In this document: positions 57,903 through 64,000 of the stretch, piece by piece | Position numbering within the stretch: the stretch's first letter is position 1 | How the letters are laid out: each line of letters begins with the position of its first letter | Origin: Sipunculus nudus | Taxonomy: Eukaryota > Annelida > Sipuncula > Golfingiida > Sipunculidae | DNA: 64,000 bases | Reading direction: 5' to 3' | NCBI GenBank assembly: GCA_026874595.1 | Contig: CM049314.1 | Span: forward strand, 39,105,229-39,169,228 | Notes under the pieces: model-generated | Seen by the model: the letters and a program-made list of their open reading frames with translations, nothing else | What the model was told of the DNA's origin: nothing | Databases searched by the model: none | Program-made: the position numbers and the translations under genes

Positions 57903-59398
57903 ACCCAAAATGTGAAATTGACCATTTCATGAAACAGGCAGCTATTTGTCAAATTCATTAAATCGGCGAGTGGATTGCCATGTTCATAAAATGGTATAAA
58001 AAACGACTGCCCTTTTCATGAAATGGGCACATTTAAAACCGAGAAATTCTGCTGGATTCTGGTGATACATGTATTTCATATCAGCAATGTCAACATGGTC
58101 ATACTTTCAAACATAACACAATTTTGTATCACATAATACAAGACATTTGGTTATATCAGTTCATTTTAGTATTTTTTAGTTCATCTAGAAAACTTTAAGT
58201 AGCCTAATCACCTAAAAAAAACATGTTGAGTTAACACGAAAACTAGCTTCTATCCTTAAAAAAGAAATATGTACCTGCCAAAATATTCCCCTGAAACCAT
58301 TTGCTTACTCCTGTAAACAAGTGTTGAAAACAGTGAATCGGGCGCGATCGCAGGTGTCAACATAAACACGGTGCTTCGGGCCGTGTGCTGCGCGGAGCCA
58401 CAACACGTGCCAGTCAGGATATTCCCTGACTGACTTGGTCCGAAAAATGTAATACAATTATAATACTGGCTGAAACAATGCGTGTTGCCCCCTTAATCGG
58501 ACCTCCGGTCAGGCGGCCTTGTTATGGTAAACAGACTGTTTACCAACACGCAGGGCTATAACAAGGTGTTAAACAATCGGATGCTAGGAAATGAGGCTGT
58601 GCTGGGATGGTTTTGCTGGGAAACATTTGTATAAGGCAAAACTGAACTGATAGTGTGAAATAATAGGATGATATATTGATCCTGATTATGTCCCTTTTAT
58701 GATCAGCCAGAGGATAATTGTCTCACAATATCATGTTTAACAGTTGATGTATATTGCAGTACTATTTTCCTAACATATTAGATAGAACATTCTGATCCTT
58801 ATCAATAATCCTTGCCCTGTTTGATAGTAATGTAAATTAATCTGTTTATTCTGTTATCATTGAATGGTTGCATTTATGGTTATTTTCCAGTCTTATTTCT
58901 TGAACAGTTCATCTCACTTCGTGTAACTGGATTACTGTTTACAGAAATATCTTAAATTTTCTGATTCTGATTCCAGATCTGGACCTTGATTGGCGATTGG
59001 TCCAGATTAAATGCCGATCCGGATTCAGTACGGCCTAAATCCTGACCTTATGTAAATTACAAAGAGAATAACTTCCTATTTAATCAATTCAAGTTTATGG
59101 CCACTTATACCCTTGATCAAGCTTATGACTGTGTCTGCACACTAACTGCATATCCACATGGCCCTGTTTAACTGCTAAAACAATGTTAAAATGTTAATAT
59201 TTATAAAATATTTTCATTTTATCAGTTATGCCTGTCTTATATATGTATATATAACTATATAGCTATGTAGGTTCGGTTGCATAGATTTATGTGTGTGTCT
59301 GCATGTCATCCCCTCCACCCAAGAAGATAACCTGACGCCACTGATTTTTTAGATGTAGCCAAATTCTCGAGGTAAAATATAATTTGTATGTTTAGAAG

Positions 59399-59474
<76 letters not shown>

Positions 59475-60522
59475 AACTTTGCATTTGACATGCTTCTGAG
59501 GTCTAGCCAGCCACGAGACTGGGACAGAAAATCACAGACCATGAGTATCGGTATATCGTAAGAAGAGCCATGCGATTTTTAACGGTCGACCCCATCCCAG
59601 GCTAAGCGCTCTGCAGGCTAACAGGAAGGCCGTGCATCACTCACAGAAAAAATGTATTTAGGGGTTACCTCATTTTCAATACCCAGTAGAGTTTTATAAC
59701 TCTGTCTTAAAGGAGCAATTCATACAGCCCTTATTTATATCCTAATCTTATGAATAATAAGCTGTGAATAATGTTTCAGCTCAACATGGTGAGGGGGGTG
59801 GGGGGGGGGTGGGGGGGGGGGGGGTGGGGAGGCTCTCCTGATCCGTCACTGTTTTGAACAAATTAGATATTTGGTCTCGAAACATTTAAATAGTTTGATT
59901 TCAATGGAACAAAATCGTCTTTCCTCCGCCTGTAGTCTTAACCGTCAATGCTTTAATTATTTCTTATATTCAATTGACCTAAGATGATAATTGTTACAAG
60001 TCACGAAAATCCTTGATCTAGACAGCGGTATGGCACCGAAATGAAACAAACACATAACCTACATTGATTTATCCAGTTCCAGTATAGCGGTTGTGTTTTC
60101 CCTCCTATCCAAGCATTAGATTTCCGAGCCATCAAACGTTTTAATGCCTCATGTGTTTCGTTGCTATTGTCTATCGCCAGTTTTCCTGGCTGGCAACTCC
60201 GTTTAGCCGATTCCCACGCCATTTGCTTTTCATGTCGACAGAACTTCATGGAAGATCCTTTAAGAAATAAAAATTATTATTATGTTTATATAGTTTTCTT
60301 AAACATTACCACTCGACTGTCCCAGCCCCTTAATGTAAAAAGGCTTACACAATCAGGCTGTAGACCCCACTAAATATAAAATATAACAATAAAAACCTCG
60401 AGGAAAACAATCGTGAACTTGCCTGGTACATTAATGCAATTCTCCGTCTGAACCTGATGATAAACGATGGCGAGGCAAATGATCGAAACGAAGAGATCAC
60501 TATTGTTTGGATTAAACGGCAT
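41448..60522 (-). CDS. C-type lectin type I receptor with phosphotyrosine tail (8 exons)
   Basis: Exons on the minus strand: 60522-60423, 60257-60063, 48642-48487, 48248-48027, 45533-45384, 44683-44375, 42637-42538, 42348-41448; 710 aa with all junctions in phase. Exon 1 gives a signal peptide (DLFVSIICLAIVYHQ core). C-type lectin domain 1 is split over exons 2-3 (WESAKRSC, WIGG, WNWINQ, then YWGQYQPDGW..NSSCVV..HVICVS, with a QPD sugar-site motif). Domain 2 is exons 4-5 (RRCYRV, LFWMLATSG, then RWTGKQ, DFCLM, AFICEH). Exon 6 is a Ser/Thr/Pro stalk, probably O-glycosylated. Exon 7 holds the membrane helix (IVGAVTGAICAVVMIIVPIL), followed by RCRNRPRK. The tail carries a duplicated ENDIYE motif, DIYALPL, SDYNNIV and SDYGHV, suggesting SH2-coupled signalling. 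Introns 1 and 4 would use GC donors; the exon 4 donor is the weakest junction. Innate recognition or adhesion is inferred. Confidence 0.75.
43295..43357. repeat. (AT)n microsatellite
   Basis: An AT run of about 60 bp in the intron between the stalk and membrane exons of the lectin receptor gene. Confidence 0.95.
43380..43760 (-). mobile_element. pogo/Tigger transposase fragment (DDE domain relic)
   Basis: Minus-strand frames read DKRPLLIIGKSKKSAVFQRH, then after a shift LFKEWLTAFDKQMHLQNRYV and VLVVDNC. These match the transposase core of pogo/Tigger elements (RPLLVIGKS..PRCF, W..LD..M..Q.R.VLLLVDNC, with the second catalytic Asp in VVDN). Stops and frameshifts make it dead. It lies in an intron of the lectin receptor gene and is too far from the element at 46441 to be assigned to it. 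Confidence 0.7.
45926..46326 (+). mobile_element. TRIM-like miniature LTR element with tRNA-like LTR
   Basis: Left LTR 45926-46076 starts TGTTACGGGG and ends CGTAACA. Three bases later is TGGGGGCTCGTCC (46080-46092), which looks like a tRNA-Pro-type primer binding site. The interior is only about 120 bp and ends in a purine tract (AAGAGGGGATG, 46185-46195). The right LTR 46196-46326 repeats the left one with a 20 bp internal deletion and ends CGTCACA. Each LTR holds a tRNA-like segment: an A-box-like TAGCGAAGCGGTTGG at 45979 in the left copy, and a perfect B box GGTTCGAATCC at 46021-46031 and 46271-46281. It has no coding capacity and is flanked by ATAT on both sides inside an AT run. Confidence 0.7.
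46327..46440. repeat. (AT)n microsatellites between TRIM and Tigger element
   Basis: Two AT runs (46327-46360 and 46391-46438) separated by about 30 bp of unique sequence. Confidence 0.95.
46441..47800 (-). mobile_element. internally deleted pogo/Tigger element
   Basis: Left end CAGTAGAGCGTCTATTTC and right end, reverse complemented, CAGTAGAACCTGGAATAT, both directly flanked by TA, as expected for pogo/Tc1-mariner-type insertion. Sub-terminal TTCGGAT(G/A)AA words repeat near both ends. The minus strand at 46953-47100 encodes KRHVLSVNDKVSILARFDTG, followed by ADLARKFNVKRSTISDI, the N-terminal helix-turn-helix (CENP-B-like) of such transposases. The DDE catalytic part is missing between the ends. 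It lies in an intron of the lectin receptor gene. Confidence 0.75.
48842..49315. mobile_element. hAT-like MITE with GCGGACCG ends
   Basis: The left end reads GAGAGTTGCGGACCG and the right end, reverse complemented, AGAGGTGCGGACCG. Both are followed by clusters of GGACCGG words. About 474 bp, with an AT-rich ATT-repeat middle and no coding capacity. Lies in the large intron 2 of the lectin receptor gene. Confidence 0.55.
49316..50722. other. intronic sequence without recognised features
   Basis: Part of the large intron of the lectin receptor gene. No protein-like frame or repeat boundary was identified. Confidence 0.4.
50723..51270 (+). mobile_element. tandem TRIM array (LTR-internal-LTR-internal-LTR)
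   Basis: Same family as 45926-46326. LTR1 50723-50868 (TGTTACGG start; A-box-like TAGCGAAGCGGTTGG at 50771; decayed B box). Primer-site TGGGGGCTCGTCC at 50872-50884. Interior ends in TAAGAGGGAATG at 51011-51022. LTR2 51023-51107 has lost its 5' half but keeps GGTTCGAGTC. A second interior ends in AAAGTGGAGGTG. LTR3 51243-51270 (TGTTACGGGG, then AAAAGCGGACT) is cut off by the minisatellite. The alternating layout points to recombination between copies. Confidence 0.65.
51271..56710. repeat. 37 bp minisatellite, about 140 copies
   Basis: The consensus unit is TGCTGGGGGGTCTGTGGGAA followed by GAAGTACTGACACGGAC, 37 bp. Units at both edges (51271-51330 and after 56550) are degenerate and the centre is homogeneous. 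Variant units (GTGAGTCTG, GGCGGTCTG, TTGGGGGTC, GGTTCGTGG, AAGAACTG, AAGCACTG) recur in the same order, for example around 54593, 55513 and 55886, so multi-unit blocks were duplicated. The consensus has no stop codon in any frame. Because 37 is not a multiple of 3, each long frame repeats a 37-residue pattern such as QSVSVLLPTDPPAVRVST; these are not genes. G runs of 5-10 per unit may favour G-quadruplexes. It lies in intron 2 of the lectin receptor gene. Confidence 0.95.
56787..56949 (-). other. extra exon-like segment inside intron 2 of the lectin receptor
   Basis: After a good acceptor (tttctttttcag) the minus strand reads NYDHAPMYYQGCYDAKNLAD, then DFMVCREMDNTNDCKNYC and SAKTAFSLQKLE, with five cysteines. 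The exon opens in phase 1, exactly as needed after exon 2 (60063). A donor GAG|GTGAAT would leave phase 0, out of register with exon 3. Without splicing the frame stops four codons later (VNL then TAG), and AATAAA lies about 185 bp downstream on the minus strand (56596-56601). It could be a WSC-like or lectin half-domain used as an alternative terminal exon, or a relic of a lost exon. Confidence 0.4.
57140..57174. repeat. (AT)n microsatellite
   Basis: A short AT run in intron 2 of the lectin receptor gene. Confidence 0.9.
57175..57829. other. intronic sequence without recognised features
   Basis: No protein-like frame. A CG-richer patch at 57395-57480 has an unidentified origin. Confidence 0.35.
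57830..57899. repeat. (AT)n-(TG)n compound microsatellite
   Basis: About 40 bp AT followed by about 29 bp TG. Confidence 0.95.
58517..58566. repeat. nested inverted repeat
   Basis: The inner palindrome GGTAAACAG-A-CTGTTTACC (58526-58544) is flanked by a second pair of arms CCTTGTTAT (58517-58525) and ATAACAAGG (58558-58566). The inner arms each contain the forkhead core GTAAACA. Confidence 0.6.
59400..59471. repeat. (AT)n microsatellite
   Basis: About 70 bp of pure AT in intron 2 of the lectin receptor gene. Confidence 0.95.
59794..59829. repeat. G-rich run
   Basis: Several G tracts of 4-11 bases separated by single T bases, with potential to form a G-quadruplex. Confidence 0.8.
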
Positions 60523-62365
60523 CTTTGACTAAGAGGATTGTGTAATGGTCTCACTCATGTACGATCCGCTCGTGTGAGTGATTTTCTATGAAACAGGAAG
60601 AAACACAACCAAGGTATTGTCACATTTACTGTGTATATTACAAAGTCGTGCATCACAAGTTAAGTAAAACAGCGTCCGGTATGTAAACTGAAACGTCAAC
60701 CAGGTTCACAATAAAACTGTCACCTGTATCCTTCTTATATGATGTGGAACACGATCACAAGTCATTTATACCCGAACAATATATCCTGATCAAAGTTAAT
60801 TTTGTTTGTTCTTAGTAATCTGTGTATAAAATCGTCGTGATTTTCGACCACATTTTTGCGAGAATAAACTCGGTGATATTCCTGTTTACCCTCTTGCAGG
60901 ACGGTATTCAAGGTTTTTCATTTGAATTATTTACTCGAAGATATTTGGATTCATTTGTTACTGTTTGTACCCCTGTGTACTCAGCAGAGAATGGCACGAC
61001 CCTGCCCCTCCATGTTCTTTAGTCAGAGAACTGCTGGATACACATGAACTTGTGCTGTCTTTTTTGTTTCTCATTTGTGTGTGAACTTTGGTCACTCTCG
61101 ACGTCACAGCGTGCTATACACCTACACTTTTATGAGTATTCCATATACTCCTCTTTGTTTCACCGATTTCACTTGGCAGGTTTGTCAACAATGGTTGATT
61201 AGATTGAAATAACAACTAAGGTCGAGTCACAACAAGGCTTGATTTTCCGAGAAGTTTTCGATATATTACCAAATTATGTGTATACATGTTGAATTCATAC
61301 ATAGCAAGTTTCATGTGCTGAGTGTGAGACTCTTCAATTACGCCAAGCGGGATGTTTTCATGCCAAGATACGATATTCCGTATTTTACTTCCTTCTTATA
61401 CATACGTGGTACACGTCTATGACGACACTCAGTTAAGCCACTGTATGGGGGGGGGGGGGGGGGAGCTAACCGTTAATCGACATAAAGCCAAATCTTAGTT
61501 CTTTGTCCATCAAGTTTAACTAGTAGACTGGCAGCATATGTTTGCATAGTGATAACAGGCATACCGAATTTGGAAAAACCTAGGCATTAAGGTGATTTAA
61601 AACGTAAATTGCTGTGTTGTTTCATTTTTTTATTTGCGGAACAATTCCAACAGCTCAGCTTAAACAGAAAAAAAAATTTCCTCATATTATCGTCTTAAAA
61701 TAACCATAATAGGCAGCAATGGACAAATCAGTGTAATGGATAACTCTAAGAGGAGGATGCATTCATAATAATAGGGAAATCCAAGTTATTAATTTAAGAA
61801 ATCTGTCCTTTTTTATAATTGTTACTCAACATGGACCAATTGTAGTGACATTTCGCAATTGTTTTGAGTAGTTTTAAATACTGTCTCTTAACTTGTTCAA
61901 AATTATCAGGAGCAAAATAATCTGTTCAAAGTATACTAATTCGATTTGATTGGCAAATGTAAAATATATAAATGCTCTGCTAATACTCAGACATACAACT
62001 GCTCCATATAACCTTTTACTTGAGTAAAACGGTAGATAATGCAGGCCGCGCGAATAGTCTAGAGCAATATTTAATTAAGGATATGCAAGGTTAAAATGCT
62101 TAACAAATTTCAAGGTAATCCTATGGATTATTAACTGAAATGTTGTGTGACATGTTATTTATAATAGATTGATTACGGCTATAAAGTGTAATTTCTCATT
62201 TTTCAGTCATATCTGCTTCACCTAGTTATTAAAGCTTTGAATTATGTGATGTGTATAAAAAATATCTAATAAAAAGGTCAGACACCATCAGATTTCAGAT
62301 GGCGCCACTAGCCTCGTGCTGTTGCTGTTCAAGATTGAATTTCAAAGCAATCGGGGCATAAGTTA
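60523..62365. other. 5' flank of the lectin receptor gene
   Basis: Upstream of the receptor start codon on the minus strand, so it should hold the promoter; no clear TATA box was found. Includes a G run (61446-61463). No coding sequence was recognised. Confidence 0.35.
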
Positions 62366-62740
62366 CTAATACCCCTATTACACAGCAATGGCAAAACGGT
62401 TTCAACCCATTTTGATTGCGAATTGAGCGTTCACACGGCAATCCAAAGCTTTTTCAAAACGTTTTAGCCAAAACGGTTTTTCGAACCGTTTTGAATGTGA
62501 ATTGTAAGTTATTATCCGGTTGCTAAAGTGTCGTGTGAACGCGCTAGAACGGTTTGGATCTAGTTTCCAAGCAGCAACTCGGTCACAGCGCAAGCGCGAA
62601 TGCATTCCACATGTGAAATGTACAACTCACGCATTGGTGCTAGAAGCCCGTGTGAACGCACAACACGGATTCAAACCGTATGGTCAAACCGCATTGCCAA
62701 AATCGTTTTGAAAACGTTTTGTGTGTGATAGGGGTATTAG
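62366..62740. mobile_element. 375 bp MITE with 19 bp terminal inverted repeats
   Basis: The ends CTAATACCCCTATTACACA and, reverse complemented from the right, CTAATACCCCTATCACACA differ at one base. The interior holds repeated AAAACGGTTT and GAACGC words, themselves partly palindromic (AAAACGGTTTTTCGAACCGTTTT spans 62470-62495). No coding capacity and no obvious target duplication. Confidence 0.7.
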
Positions 62741-63082
62741 ACACTGGAACCTTTGTGTGAATTTTCACTCAGAAAAGACTGATCATATTTATACTTTATT
62801 TCAATTGATTCAGTTTTGTTCACACTTCGTTTGATGACCTAGAAATCAGTAAAGAGGTAGAGTAACTTTCGGATAAATCTATCACCAGATTGCGTCATTT
62901 TATAATAATTTAAATATTTCCGGCGTAGTATGCCCGTTAGTACGCCCATGGGTTCTCCCAGTGTTCGGATTCCCCTTTTGGAGTTCACCAACCTATTTCT
63001 GTCGTTGTGTATAGAATTCACACGCACCTGACGTGTAAATTCAGAATTGATCAGTAGTTTTTCTTAAATTATAAACGATGTA
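62741..63082. other. no recognisable gene
   Basis: Non-repetitive sequence without coding or RNA signals that could be identified. Confidence 0.35.
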
Positions 63083-63330
63083 TCATTATAAACTTTATTT
63101 GTTTTACAAGGATTGTACAACTAGTTATAAAAACTTATACGAGGCACCCTCCATGGCTCGGATGTTGGCGCTCGGTAGTCGGTAAGGGTGGAGGAAACCG
63201 GAGAAAACCACCGAGCTTGGACAGGCCACTACTACCCACTCTCATGTCCATGTCGGGAATCGAACCCCGGTAAAAGTGCCCCCACCATATGCAATGTGCA
63301 ACATGCGGCACCATGGTGGAGCCGTCTTTG
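63083..63330 (-). mobile_element. tRNA-derived SINE
   Basis: The minus strand has a perfect RNA polymerase III B box GGTTCGATTCC (63255-63268 region), then GGTGGTTTTCTCCGGTTTCC, a central motif seen in many invertebrate tRNA-derived SINEs, and a tail TTGTACAATCCTTGTAAAAC followed by AAATAAAG. The 5' end is near GCTCCACCATGGTG. Confidence 0.6.
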
Positions 63331-64000
63331 TTCTGGCGGGAAGAGCTGATCTGTGATACAGCCATATAATTGTTGTGCCGTAACACATATATCACTCGCA
63401 TAAGCACATCTTACACAAAAGTGTTATCAGGATGCTGATTATATTCGGGATCTGGTGATCCAAAATGTTAGTGAGGTTTATCTGCAAACTCTGAGTTATT
63501 TTTTTGTTAGAGAAGGCAAGCATGCAGTGATTTGCGGGTAGTAAACACAGATAGACATCCTGTTAATGAATAGGATGCGATATACTATATTCTGTTTCAT
63601 CCCCATGTCCACCTGTTTTTTGCTATGAAAATTTTAATAGTTACATATCAAAGGAAAAAAATGTAGAGTAGAGGATTAAAAAACCTAATTTTCAACAAGG
63701 TAAATAAATACCTACCTTACACTTTATTTAAGGAACAGATTTATTTGAAAATATGAGAAATCAGACTACATTTTACAACATGTCAGACCCTCTTATGGCA
63801 GTCAAAGTCATTGGTCACATGCAAAAACAGCCTCAATTAACAGCTTCTGATTAGATGATGTCACGTAAATACTCTAAAAAATATAACCAGCTAAAACAAA
63901 GATGGCTACTTATGGAGAGACACATCGTATCTGCCAGATCATATAGTCAAGTGACTAAAATGTTGTGAAACATAAATGGGCCATTTATTGTAAAATACTT
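63331..64000. other. no recognisable gene
   Basis: AT-rich sequence at the window edge with no supported feature. Confidence 0.35.

Noticed and set aside
60822-61022. Plus-strand frame of 66 codons
   Set aside because: Generic hydrophobic composition, no splice or domain support, upstream of the receptor on the opposite strand.

Overview
The window looks like genomic DNA of a marine invertebrate, most likely a lophotrochozoan and probably a mollusc. This rests on gene content and repeats: GT-AG introns, long (AT)n/(AC)n/(GA)n microsatellites, DNA-transposon relics, a tRNA-derived SINE, C-type-lectin and EGF/FN3 membrane receptors, and tandemly amplified forkhead genes. Species cannot be read from the sequence.

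Layout. (1) 2541-8504, plus strand: a six-exon gene for a type II membrane protein of about 634 aa (tyrosine-bearing cytoplasmic N-terminus, transmembrane helix, short stalk, EGF, two FN3-like domains, large jelly-roll-like C-terminal domain). Every exon junction is in phase. (2) 8880-38486: a tandem array of four units, each a head-to-head pair. The plus-strand member is an intronless FoxJ1-like forkhead gene. The minus-strand member is its paralogue, collinear with it end to end but without the forkhead DNA-binding domain. Fox copies are intact in units 1-3 and dead in unit 4. The forkhead-less copy is intact in unit 3, trimmed in units 1 and 2, and frameshifted in unit 4. The pairs share 1.4-2.1 kb divergent spacers with a TATA box and a CATTCACT start motif on each side. 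(3) 38487-41447: a solo LTR and an L1/Tx1-like LINE remnant. (4) 41448-60522, minus strand: a gene for a type I receptor of about 710 aa (signal peptide, two C-type lectin domains, Ser/Thr/Pro stalk, transmembrane helix, long phosphotyrosine-motif tail). Its introns hold a pogo/Tigger element, tRNA-like TRIM retroelements, a hAT-like MITE and a 5.3 kb minisatellite of 37 bp units. (5) 60523-64000: gene-poor sequence with a MITE and a SINE.

The most novel signal is the divergent Fox/forkhead-less pair array. A transcription factor and a nuclear-targeted version lacking only the DNA-binding domain are kept head to head and amplified together, which suggests a built-in activator/antagonist module. 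This functional reading is inference; the paralogy, orientation and repeated structure are visible directly. Second is a miniature LTR element whose LTR carries a tRNA-like RNA polymerase III promoter. Third is the lectin receptor, which uses GC-AG introns and has an extra out-of-phase exon inside its first lectin domain.
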